Under the pieces are notes generated by a model. It saw only the letters and a program-made list of their open reading frames with translations, ran no database searches and was not told where the DNA came from. 53,566 nt of DNA from Isosphaeraceae bacterium. Lineage in GTDB: Bacteria > Planctomycetota > Planctomycetia > Isosphaerales > Isosphaeraceae. Location of the stretch: contig JARLIH010000150.1 of NCBI GenBank assembly GCA_031291845.1, positions 1-53,566 on the forward strand, read 5' to 3'. Positions within the stretch are counted from its first letter, which is position 1. Each line of letters begins with the position of its first letter. A program made the translations under genes and the position numbers. Below are positions 41,561-48,050 of the stretch, one piece after another.

Positions 41561-42406
41561 TTATGGCTTCACCTTGGGCGTTCGCGCCAGGTCGACCTCG
41601 TATCGGCCGGTAACCGTCTTCGTAAATCCCATCGCGCGCAGCAATTTGGCCGCCTCAGCCGCTTCCGGCGCATCCCTGTCTTGCTGAATGGCGAACCAGA
41701 GGTGGTTGACCGCTCCGGCCACATCACCTCGCCTGTCGAATTTGCGACCCTCAGCGATCATCGCCGCCGCAATCGACTGCCCTGCGGTCCGCTTCAGCTT
41801 GGCAAGATCTGGCCGGCTGAAAGAATGTTCCCGGATGCGCCGACGCTTTCCGGCTCCCGAACAGACCGAAAATCCGTCCGGTCGCTTCACGGGAACCAGC
41901 TTCACGGCTGCATCTTCGTCCAGAAATACCTTCTCGCCCTTGAGCGGGCCGTCCAGGATACGCACTTCGAGCGGGTACTTTTTGCCGGGTCCGGCGAGGG
42001 CAGCCCTGAGTATGTCATTCGCAAAGTCCGTCGAATTGCCGCTGCCGGGTGTGACCTCGCGAATTCTGTATACCGGCTTGGGCCGGAAGCTCTTCAGGAC
42101 AAGGATGCTCGTTCCCTTCGGCAACGCAACAACCCGCTTCGACTCGACCAGCTTGCTCTTCCCGAGCTGGTCGTTCGCCTGTTCGCACTTCGCATACTCG
42201 GAGAAATCAAGAAAGCTGGAAGCGGCAGGAGACGCCACGGCAATCGACGCCTGATCGCCGGCTTCAGCCGTCCACGTCTTGTCCGGAACCATCGTCCCCT
42301 GGACATCCTTCGGACCGAGGATCGCGACGATATCTTCGTTCTGATCGGGAGGGGCCGGCGCGACGAGCAGCAGAGCGAGCAAGATCAAAGAGCGTCGTGG
42401 TCGCAT
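41561..42406 (-). CDS. secreted SH3-like protein
   Basis: A 281-residue exported protein with a short signal (RPRRSLILLALLLVAPAPP). The middle has a bacterial SH3-like pattern (YPLEVRILDGPLKGEKVFLDEDAAVKLV) similar to the C-terminus of the protein at 39891. Residues 215-265 look like a TPR pair (IAEGRKFDRRGDVAGAVNHLWFAIQQDRDAPEAAEAAKLL). Host-like in style, probably an acquired accessory gene of the prophage. Its leader carries the second copy of the element at 42434-42460. Confidence 0.68.
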   Translation of the reverse strand: MRPRRSLILLALLLVAPAPPDQNEDIVAILGPKDVQGTMVPDKTWTAEAGDQASIAVASPAASSFLDFSEYAKCEQANDQLGKSKLVESKRVVALPKGTSILVLKSFRPKPVYRIREVTPGSGNSTDFANDILRAALAGPGKKYPLEVRILDGPLKGEKVFLDEDAAVKLVPVKRPDGFSVCSGAGKRRRIREHSFSRPDLAKLKRTAGQSIAAAMIAEGRKFDRRGDVAGAVNHLWFAIQQDRDAPEAAEAAKLLRAMGFTKTVTGRYEVDLARTPKVKP

Positions 42407-42433
42407 GGCGTCCTCTCCAGGTGTCGAGTTAAT

Positions 42434-42460
42434 GAAACTCCGATCCGACGACTGTCTTGC
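42434..42460. repeat. conserved leader element, copy 2
   Basis: GAAACTCCGATCCGACGAC and its continuation through GTCTTG match the segment at 40352-40379 at most positions. Both copies are in the upstream region of leftward SH3-like genes. Confidence 0.55.
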
Positions 42461-42667
42461 ATGCGCGCTGTATGGTGCCGTATGGTATACATCCGTCACG
42501 TAGCACCCGCACGACCCTTTGAACAGCGCCCGTGTGGAGCTGAATGTCGGTTGGGTAACCGTGGCACGGCTTCTATCCGCCCTCGGTATACAGCACGCCC
42601 GGCCCTCTCAAATAACCTTGGGTCCGGAGTCCATGCTTGAGCGCCCGTCGGCGGAAGGAGTAGCATT

Positions 42668-43159
42668 ATGAGCATGAGCACCTCCCTGCGTGATCCGATG
42701 GGGATTGTCTTGCGGCCAGCGAAGGCCGATCACGACGACGTGACAACGATCGAGTTCCAGCCGAGACCCTACCTTACGCAGACGAGCTCACTGCGAATCG
42801 GGAGCTCAGTCGTAACGGCGATCACAAGACGGTGGCGATCGGGCGAAACGAGACGATGCCGCCTATGTCCGTTGGGAGCGTGCTCGGCTTACAAGGATAT
42901 TTGCACCGTTCTGGTCGGGAAAATGGTGCCGAAAGGAACGGCAGCGATGTTCGACTCATCCGGGCTCTCGTGGCAAGGCCCCGGTGCCCCGTTCGGACTC
43001 GTCGTCGACGACGGAACCGGAAGCGGGGACTGCGGGAACGCTCCAGTCGAAAACGTCATGGCTCTCGAGATGCTCGGCGAAATGGTTCAGAAACGCTTCG
43101 GCCCGCCGGCCGTGAATGAAGAACGGATCGCCATTCTTGAGTCGCACACTCACGATTAA
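42668..43159 (+). CDS. possible rightward hypothetical protein
   Basis: A 163-residue frame with an excellent ribosome binding site (GGAAGGAG, six bases before ATGAGCATGAG). It has a Cys cluster, CRLCPLGACSAYKDIC. The last 200 bp lie antisense to the leftward gene 42956-43309. Codon use has no strong bias. It may be real, in which case the two genes overlap on opposite strands. Confidence 0.35.
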   Translation: MSMSTSLRDPMGIVLRPAKADHDDVTTIEFQPRPYLTQTSSLRIGSSVVTAITRRWRSGETRRCRLCPLGACSAYKDICTVLVGKMVPKGTAAMFDSSGLSWQGPGAPFGLVVDDGTGSGDCGNAPVENVMALEMLGEMVQKRFGPPAVNEERIAILESHTHD

Positions 43160-43309
43160 CTGCGAGGCGCCAGGCGGGTCATCATCTTTCGGGCATTCAG
43201 GGTCCAGGTAACTTGAGACCATCGCGATTTCGTCGAATGCAACGATCCGATCTACGGGCACAAAGTACCTGGACGACGGTTCTCTAGCCTGGACCTTCAC
43301 CCACATCAT
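42956..43309 (-). CDS. hypothetical accessory protein
   Basis: A 117-residue protein with well-formed strands (SSRYFVPVDRIVAFDEIAMVSSYL, SQLIVSVRLKNGDPFFIHGRRAEAFLNHFAEHL), resembling small domains that bind a ligand near a promoter-proximal operon. The end is acidic and low-complexity. It follows the 43684 gene by three bases with AGGTGA before the ATG, so the two form an operon. No family named. Confidence 0.62.
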   Translation of the reverse strand: MMWVKVQAREPSSRYFVPVDRIVAFDEIAMVSSYLDPECPKDDDPPGASQLIVSVRLKNGDPFFIHGRRAEAFLNHFAEHLESHDVFDWSVPAVPASGSVVDDESERGTGALPREPG

Positions 43310-43312
43310 CGA

Positions 43313-43684
43313 TCACCTCGGCTTCCGTTTTTTCGGCTGGCCACCGGCACCCTCGGTATCCTCATCAACAATGCTTCCGGAAGCGGGAGTATCGTCCGAA
43401 GAAAGTGAAGCAGCAGCCTTGCGCGACGCCGCCAGCTTGTCTAGTCGCGCAATATGTCGAGCCAGCGCTTCCGCAACGACCTCGTGCCCGAGCTCCTCAA
43501 GCCAGAGCCATGACGCAAGCAACAGTGCGTCCTGAGTAATTGGACGCTCTTGAAACTCAAGCCGAGCGTCTCTCTTCAAATCCGTGTGGATGTGCTCTAA
43601 CGCGGCTTTCGCCTTGTCGAAGATCCGCACACTGATCTCGCCGTCGAAGATGTCGGACCGCTTCTTCTTTCCCATGTCGTGCAT
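43313..43684 (-). CDS. hypothetical helical accessory protein
   Basis: A 123-residue helical protein, Lys-rich at both ends. It has EELGHEVVAEALARHIARLDKLAASRKAAASL in the middle. ATGs at 43684 and 43675 are both possible; GGAG is 11 bases before the first. It is the first gene leftward of the operator region 43727-43789 and divergent from the early rightward operon. Confidence 0.58.
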   Translation of the reverse strand: MHDMGKKKRSDIFDGEISVRIFDKAKAALEHIHTDLKRDARLEFQERPITQDALLLASWLWLEELGHEVVAEALARHIARLDKLAASRKAAASLSSDDTPASGSIVDEDTEGAGGQPKKRKPR

Positions 43685-43726
43685 TGTCGCAAACGCTCCG
43701 ATCGTAAGTCCATAGACTTCTTAGAC

Positions 43727-43789
43727 TTCCAAGAATCTTGGAAATCTTGGAATATCGGGTCTTGCAATCCACGTCGTGGAAGCTATGAT
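43727..43789 (+). promoter_or_regulatory. early rightward promoter and operators
   Basis: TTGCAA (43762-43767) and TATGAT (43784-43789) are 16 bp apart on the plus strand, and the spacer holds the palindrome CCACG-T-CGTGG (43769-43779). Upstream is a second palindrome, TTCCAAGAATCTTGGAA (43727-43743), with CTTGGAA repeated at 43746-43752. Downstream, TCCAGGA occurs three times in 43806-43830. It probably controls the long rightward early operon and the leftward 43684 gene. Confidence 0.65.
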
Positions 43790-43837
43790 CTCCGGTGTAC
43801 GACGTTCCAGGAATTCCAGGAACTCCAGGAGACAACC

Positions 43838-44017
43838 TTGCCGACGACCCGGAAGAAAAAAAAAGACGGCCGGGCGATCCTTCACGTCTGGGTCGATCCG
43901 GTGCTGCGCCGGCGATTCAAAGCCGCCGTGGAACTTGAGGGCCTGACCATCGAAAAGAAGGTCGAAAACCTCATGAAGCAAACTATCGACGCGGTCTTAC
44001 CCGCCGCCGCCTCTTGA
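43838..44017 (+). CDS. small ribbon-helix-helix-like protein
   Basis: A 59-residue basic protein from a TTG with GGAG six bases upstream. It has a Lys-rich N-terminus, then a strand-helix-helix (AILHVWVDPVLRRRFKAAVELEGLTIEKKVENLMKQTI), the pattern of ribbon-helix-helix regulators. A longer reading would translate the operator repeats. First gene of the early operon, so autoregulation at the upstream palindromes is plausible. Confidence 0.65.
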   Translation: MPTTRKKKKDGRAILHVWVDPVLRRRFKAAVELEGLTIEKKVENLMKQTIDAVLPAAAS

Positions 44018-44030
44018 CAGGAGCCGCCGC

Positions 44031-44324
44031 ATGTTCCTGCGCATCGGGAGCTTCCTGATCAACCTCGAATTTGTCGAAGACATCCAACTCTTCGCCAAGT
44101 TCACTCTCGCCGGCGCTGAAGGCACCGAGACGATTTCCGTGATCGCAGTGCAAACGCGGGGCGGAGGGCTTAAGCGTTACCCGGTTCCAACGGGCGAAGA
44201 GACGCGATGGGCTTCGGCCATACGGAACCAACTCAACGAACACGACTTGATCTCCAGGAGTTCCTCGGCGTTCGATTCGTCTCACCCAGACGCCGACAAG
44301 CAACTCTCCGCCGCCGCCTCCTAA
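44031..44324 (+). CDS. hypothetical early protein
   Basis: A 97-residue protein. The first 50 residues are strand-rich (LRIGSFLINLEFVEDIQLFAKF, AEGTETISVIAVQTRGGGLKRY); the end is a Ser-rich tail. It starts 13 bp after the previous stop. Function unknown; small early phage genes in this position commonly take part in host takeover. Confidence 0.58.
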   Translation: MFLRIGSFLINLEFVEDIQLFAKFTLAGAEGTETISVIAVQTRGGGLKRYPVPTGEETRWASAIRNQLNEHDLISRSSSAFDSSHPDADKQLSAAAS

Positions 44325-44388
44325 CCCCCTTCGCCCCACCGTCGCCCCGGGCGTGCCGGGACGGCGCCAACGACACGGAGACCTGACC

Positions 44389-44637
44389 TTGGCACACGAT
44401 CGCAACGGCAAGCCGCTGAAGAACGGCGACGAAGTAATCCTTCGCGGGACGGTCGAGATCACCAGCACAAGCGTTGACTTCTGCAACGTGCTGGTCCGGG
44501 TGCCACACCCGACCGACCCGAACCAGAACCTTTCGGCGTCCGGCAACAGCCGGTGCTGTGAGCTCGTCGAAACCGAACCGGCGGACGGCGAGATCATCGA
44601 AGACGACGTCACCGAAGACGCCGCCGCAAGCGCCTAA
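44389..44637 (+). CDS. hypothetical early protein
   Basis: An 82-residue acidic protein from a TTG start after a weak GGAG. It has a compact beta region (HDRNGKPLKNGDEVILRGTVEITSTSVDFCNVLVRV) resembling a small OB- or SH3-like barrel, and an acidic C-terminus. Early operon member next to the solitary CRISPR repeat; an anti-defence role is only a possibility. Confidence 0.55.
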   Translation: MAHDRNGKPLKNGDEVILRGTVEITSTSVDFCNVLVRVPHPTDPNQNLSASGNSRCCELVETEPADGEIIEDDVTEDAAASA

Positions 44638-44652
44638 CACGGAGCCTCGCGC

Positions 44653-44859
44653 ATGGCCGAACCCAAGACATTGAGCCTGACCGACCTGAAGACCCGGTAC
44701 GGCCTTGACCCGCTGTATCTGTCGGGGCTCATCGACGGCCTGGCGCTCAAGACCTATCACGGCCAGCGCGGCTCCAAGCGGATCGCCGAGTCGGACCTCC
44801 CGAAAGTCGAGAAGGCCCTGGCCCGCGTTGGCAAGCTGACCGCAGCTAAGGCCAACTGA
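44653..44859 (+). CDS. small HTH-like protein
   Basis: A 68-residue protein with a helix pair (SLTDLKTRYGLDPLYLSGLIDGLALKTYHGQRGSKRIAESDLPKVEKAL) like a MerR/excisionase winged helix. Such proteins bind DNA as regulators or recombination directionality factors. It is the gene immediately before the hairpin and CRISPR repeat, 39 bp upstream of the latter. Confidence 0.6.
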   Translation: MAEPKTLSLTDLKTRYGLDPLYLSGLIDGLALKTYHGQRGSKRIAESDLPKVEKALARVGKLTAAKAN

Positions 44860-44871
44860 CCGTAACACGCT

Positions 44872-44891
44872 ATTCGCCGACAGTGGCGAAT
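44872..44891 (+). terminator. hairpin directly before the solitary CRISPR repeat
   Basis: ATTCGCC (44872-44878) pairs with GGCGAAT (44885-44891) around GACAGT. No T-run follows. It sits 7 bases ahead of the repeat and could end the upstream transcript or define the 5' end of a small RNA. Confidence 0.45.
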
Positions 44892-44898
44892 TCTTGAT

Positions 44899-44930
44899 GT
44901 CGCTCCCTCGTGGGAGCGTGGATTGAAACG
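44899..44930 (+). CRISPR. solitary type I-C-like CRISPR repeat (candidate RNA anti-CRISPR)
   Basis: A 32-nt element begins GTCGCTCCC and ends GTGGATTGAAACG, with a 7-bp stem CGCTCCC/GGGAGCG (44901-44907/44912-44918) and a 4-nt loop TCGT. The length, GTCGC start, central stem and GTGGATTGAAAC end match type I-C repeats. There is one copy only; no second repeat, leader or cas gene is in the window. It lies between two early phage genes. Solitary repeats in phages are known to act as RNA anti-CRISPRs (Racr) that titrate Cas proteins; this role is inferred here. Confidence 0.8.
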
Positions 44931-45007
44931 AGCGTTGGTGCTCGATTGTGACTCACCCCAAACCGCCCGATCGGCGCGTCGAAGGTACGCGCTGAAGGAG
45001 CCCCTAC

Positions 45008-45313
45008 GTGTCCACACTAACCGCAACCCTGTCACCCGCCGACATCGCCGCGTCCGCCGCCCAGCTGACGCGCAAGGCCCTCGAGGCCGACGACCACTTC
45101 ACGCGACGCGAGTACCTCACCGAGGCGCGCTCCGTCGTCGCCGGCCTGAAGGATGCCGTCGAGCGCGCGGCTTTCAACCTCCGTCAGCGCTCACTGACCG
45201 GGCAAGCCGGCAACGCCCTGCACGAGGCCGTCAAGGCCACTTGCGACACGGACAAGGCCAACTGGCTGACGGTGGCCGTGTACTACCTCGATCGGATCGC
45301 GGGAGGAAAGTGA
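45008..45313 (+). CDS. hypothetical early helical protein
   Basis: A 101-residue Ala-rich helical protein starting at GTG with AAGGAG eight bases upstream. It has no known motif (TARSVVAGLKDAVERAAFNLRQRS pattern). It is the first gene after the solitary repeat and is coupled to the next gene by a GTGATG junction. Unknown role. Confidence 0.6.
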   Translation: MSTLTATLSPADIAASAAQLTRKALEADDHFTRREYLTEARSVVAGLKDAVERAAFNLRQRSLTGQAGNALHEAVKATCDTDKANWLTVAVYYLDRIAGGK

Positions 45314-45822
45314 TGCCGTTTTACTGGCTGACCACCACGGACACCGACGGCGAGTGCGCTTACACGCCCTTCGCCGCCCCGGACGACCACCAGGCCGTGC
45401 GCGACGGTCTGGCCGCCGTAAACGCGCTGCGAGCGGCCGGCTTCGACCGGATCGCCAGCGCCACCATCGACACCCTGGAGATCGGCTCCTACGACCCGAC
45501 CACGGGCGAGATCAGCACCACGCGCAACCGCCGGCTGTACGACAGCGCCGACCCGGATAGCTCGATCACCGTCGTCGACTTGCCCACCGCGGCGTCGCTC
45601 GGCCTGGCGCACGGCCAGCGCCCCGACGCGCCGAAACCGCCGGTGTGCGATGGGCCGGTGTTCGACCTGCCGCCACGACCACAACAGGGGCGCACGACGG
45701 ACCGCGCGGTGTCTGCCGATTTCCGCATACGCGCCGACGACTTCGAAGAGTTCGAAGAGTTCGAGGAGGCGGAAATCGGCATCACCGCCCAGGATCGTTT
45801 CCGACGACGTGGCGACCACTGA
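45313..45822 (+). CDS. hypothetical early protein with acidic tail
   Basis: A 169-residue protein whose ATG overlaps the previous stop by one base. Beta and helix segments (FYWLTTTDTDGECAYTPFAAP, ALRAAGFDRIASATIDTLEIG) come before a Pro-rich linker. An acidic run, DDFEEFEEFEEAEIG, near the end may mimic DNA or bind basic proteins. Function unknown. Confidence 0.6.
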   Translation: MPFYWLTTTDTDGECAYTPFAAPDDHQAVRDGLAAVNALRAAGFDRIASATIDTLEIGSYDPTTGEISTTRNRRLYDSADPDSSITVVDLPTAASLGLAHGQRPDAPKPPVCDGPVFDLPPRPQQGRTTDRAVSADFRIRADDFEEFEEFEEAEIGITAQDRFRRRGDH

Positions 45823-45875
45823 AATGGATGGGGCCGAACGCTGCCCAGGCGCCCGGCCCCAAGGAGATCCTTCTC

Positions 45876-46367
45876 ATGCCCACCCAACTATACCACGAGA
45901 ATCAAGGCCTCGTCGAGCGCGGCGCCAAGCGTTGCCCGCGATGCCGGAAGATCAAACCCCTCGATTGCTTCCACCGCAAGCGAGGAAAAGAGGGCGGCCA
46001 GGGCTGGTGCAAGACATGCGTCCGCGTCGACATGGCATGCCGGCACGCCACACCGTAGGCGAAGGCAAAAGCCCGCGATTACCGCGAACGTCCGGCAGTG
46101 CGTGAACGGCGCTCTGAGTTTGAGCGCGAACGCGCCAAGACAGCTAAGCGCCAGTCCCAACTGCGCCGCTACGCCACCAGTACGAGAGGCAAGATCGTCC
46201 GCGCCCGTGCGGCGGCAAGGCATCGGTTGAAGGCCGCCGTCTCCGAAGAGCGACGGCAGTCGCTCCAAACCCTGATCGCGCTCTACGACGCGGAGCTCGA
46301 ACGCATGGACCGCGCGCTCTCCGGCGGAGAGACGCGCCCTTACCGCGAACGCAAGATCTACGCCTGA
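45876..46367 (+). pseudogene. zinc-ribbon/basic helix phage protein interrupted by an in-frame TAG
   Basis: Residues 1-60 (45876-46055) include KRCPRCRKIKPLDCFHRK...GWCKTCVRVDM, a two-knuckle zinc ribbon common in phage HNH-associated proteins. A TAG at 46056-46058 follows, then the same frame continues without a stop for 103 codons (AKAKARDYRERPAVRERRSEFERERAKTAKRQ...) to 46367. Related phage proteins have exactly such a basic helical tail after the ribbon. A CAG-to-TAG change (Gln to stop) would explain it. A GTG at 46098 could restart the second part. Confidence 0.6.
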
Positions 46368-46392
46368 AACACCGCATGGAGGTATGTAACTG

Positions 46393-46575
46393 ATGCTTGT
46401 ACTTAGCAGGAAGAAAAATGAGGTGATCGTCATCGACCGCAACATCCGCGTGACCGTCGTGAAGATCGTCGGCAACAAGGTGAGACTGGGGATTGAGGCG
46501 CCCCGTCAGGTGTCGGTCGATCGGCTTGAGGTCTCGGAACGGAAGAATGGAGGCAGCCGCAATGGGAGCCGTTAA
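46393..46575 (+). CDS. csrA: CsrA/RsmA-family translational regulator
   Basis: A 60-residue protein that aligns to CsrA over its full length: the N-terminal LVLSRKKNEVIVI strand, VTVVKIVGNKVRLGIEAP and SVDRLEV with the critical Arg44. CsrA dimers bind GGA motifs in RNA loops, often at ribosome binding sites, and repress or stabilise mRNA. A GGAGG lies nine bases before its own ATG, so autoregulation is possible. It is phage-encoded here, within the early operon, and could rewire host translation. The gene overlaps the next one. Confidence 0.9.
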   Translation: MLVLSRKKNEVIVIDRNIRVTVVKIVGNKVRLGIEAPRQVSVDRLEVSERKNGGSRNGSR

Positions 46576-46795
46576 GCAAGAGATGATCCGCCAGGTCGAC
46601 GTCGACCCGTCGCCGTACCGCTGGGACTACCCGTTCCCGCCGCACGATCCGTACGACGTCGATCGCCTGGTCGAGGCGGCGCGGGCGGTTCTTCAGAACA
46701 GTTCTGACGTCACGGGTGAACCACGCAAGCTCCCGTGGCACGTATGCGTCGAGCTCCGCTCCGCACTCGCCGCGTTTCCCGAACGGCCGAGATAG
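46562..46795 (+). CDS. hypothetical early protein
   Basis: A 77-residue protein starting inside the csrA 3' end with GGAGG eight bases upstream. It has DPSPYRWDYPFPPHDPYDVDRLVEAARAVLQ and a C-terminal helix. No domain recognised. The overlap with csrA suggests linked expression. Confidence 0.6.
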   Translation: MGAVKQEMIRQVDVDPSPYRWDYPFPPHDPYDVDRLVEAARAVLQNSSDVTGEPRKLPWHVCVELRSALAAFPERPR

Positions 46796-46873
46796 TCGGT
46801 GGGGCCGGATCAGCTTCGCACCGTCGCCGCTGAATTAACACTGAGGAAGCTAACGGAAAGGAGGTGCTCTGAC

Positions 46874-47116
46874 ATGTTCGCTGTTCCCGTCTCCGCCCAT
46901 CACTTCACGAACTGGCTGCGAAGCGTCGGCTGCATAGGCCTGGCGCGCCGGATCGGGGAACGCGAAGGGTGGGGACGGGACCCGTGGCAGTGGACGGCAC
47001 AGCAAAGAGGAGAGTGCCGGGAGGAGATCCGGGCACGATTGGACGTCAACAACTTTACCATTCCAAGACCCAATTGCCCTGTGGGGCGGGAAATCGAAGA
47101 TGGCTCGCATCAGTGA
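46874..47116 (+). CDS. hypothetical small early protein
   Basis: An 80-residue protein. AGGAGGTG seven bases before the ATG at 46874 is an ideal site, which decides the start over an upstream GTG at 46799. The block SAHHFTNWLRSVGCIGLARRIGEREGWGRDPWQW looks like a short helical phage domain. The 3' end overlaps the next gene by 17 bp. Confidence 0.62.
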   Translation: MFAVPVSAHHFTNWLRSVGCIGLARRIGEREGWGRDPWQWTAQQRGECREEIRARLDVNNFTIPRPNCPVGREIEDGSHQ

Positions 47117-47522
47117 AGAATTCGCCAGCAACTATCTGAAGCCAGAGGATCTCGGGGAAGAAGACAAGGTCTTCACCATCGACGAAGCGGAGATCGTCGA
47201 GTTCAAGGACCGGGAGACCGGAAGCGTTCAGAAGAAGGTGAAGGTGACGTTCCGGGAAAGTGACAAGGCACTCCTCCTGAACGCGACCAACCGCAACACG
47301 CTCGTGACCCTCTACGGCGACGAAACCGATGAATGGGAGGGCAAGCGCATCACTCTGTATCCGAGCGAGGTGGCGTTCGGGGGCAAGCTCGTGCCCTGCA
47401 TCCGGGTCAAGAGCAAGTCACCAAAGGCCAAGGGTGCAACTCCGACTCGAGCCAAGGCATCGGCGACAGCAACAGCACCGGCCGCGGGGGACGACGATGA
47501 AGGCGAGGGAGCCCCATTCTGA
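47100..47522 (+). CDS. OB-fold-like phage DNA metabolism protein
   Basis: A 140-residue protein. Residues 5-105 have the strand pattern of an OB-like fold (KVFTIDEAEIVEFKDRETGSVQKKVKVTF, TLVTLYGDETDEWEGKRITLYPSEV, KLVPCIRVK) and the end is an acidic tail (DDDEGEGAPF), as in single-stranded DNA-binding proteins. It is just ahead of the replication protein. An SSB-like role is inferred. Confidence 0.62.
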   Translation: MARISEEFASNYLKPEDLGEEDKVFTIDEAEIVEFKDRETGSVQKKVKVTFRESDKALLLNATNRNTLVTLYGDETDEWEGKRITLYPSEVAFGGKLVPCIRVKSKSPKAKGATPTRAKASATATAPAAGDDDEGEGAPF

Positions 47523-47892
47523 AAAGGAACAGGAACCGGATCTAGGGCAGACCGGCGGGGACCTTCTCCCCGCCGGCGCTCCCGAGGTGGAACCTACAAT
47601 GGCTGCACTCCTCATCCATGTCGAATACATCATCTGGGCGGGGCACGCCACACGACTGGCTAATTTCGATTGGGCACGGCGACGTGGCACCGCACTTCAT
47701 CTTTTTAGCGTTAAGGATTTGCACTTTCACTTATACGAAACCGGAGTCGAAGAAGGTTGGATCACGGCTCCGAAAAAGCGCAAGCACCCTTACTCATACT
47801 ATGTCGCCCAAGCCTTTAACTGGAATGCGGAGCAGGTGAAGCAAGAGGCACGACAATACTGGCGGCTCAAGATCAAGGAACAGTCTCAATGA
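47497..47892 (+). CDS. hypothetical early protein
   Basis: A 131-residue protein. The start at 47497 overlaps the OB-like gene; an ATG at 47599 is an alternative. The conserved-looking part is ALLIHVEYIIWAGHATRLANFDWARRRGTALHLFSVKDL, then a basic, aromatic end. The stop overlaps the next start as ATGA. Function unknown. Confidence 0.55.
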   Translation: MKAREPHSEKEQEPDLGQTGGDLLPAGAPEVEPTMAALLIHVEYIIWAGHATRLANFDWARRRGTALHLFSVKDLHFHLYETGVEEGWITAPKKRKHPYSYYVAQAFNWNAEQVKQEARQYWRLKIKEQSQ

Positions 47893-48050
47893 TGGATTGG
47901 CGAACGCCCAGTAACGAGAAAGAGAAGTACGCGGCCTACCTCGCGAGCCGGGAATGGTCGCTACTCTTAAACGGGAGGCCAATCGCCGACTACCACAGGC
48001 AGGCCGACGAGACGATAGCCACAGTAACGGCAGAGGGCCCCCAACCCTAA
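47889..48050 (+). CDS. 53-residue protein, HNH-like fragment
   Basis: A short frame between two coupled genes: the ATG overlaps the upstream TGA (ATGA), and the TAA overlaps the next ATG (TAATG). The product contains NEKEKYAAYLASREWSLLLNGR, like the start of small HNH nucleases (Y-L-x-S-x-x-W), but no catalytic His cluster is present. The perfect coupling on both ends supports real translation. Confidence 0.6.
   Translation: MMDWRTPSNEKEKYAAYLASREWSLLLNGRPIADYHRQADETIATVTAEGPQP

Noticed and set aside
44899..45007. A full CRISPR array
   Set aside because: Only one repeat was found; no second copy within about 100 bases on either side and no cas genes in the window.
35004..46367. Alternative genetic code or selenocysteine to explain TGA and TAG inside genes
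   Set aside because: TGA and TAG end many genes cleanly here, often in ATGA overlaps, and no selenocysteine insertion hairpin was seen. Simple nonsense changes fit better.
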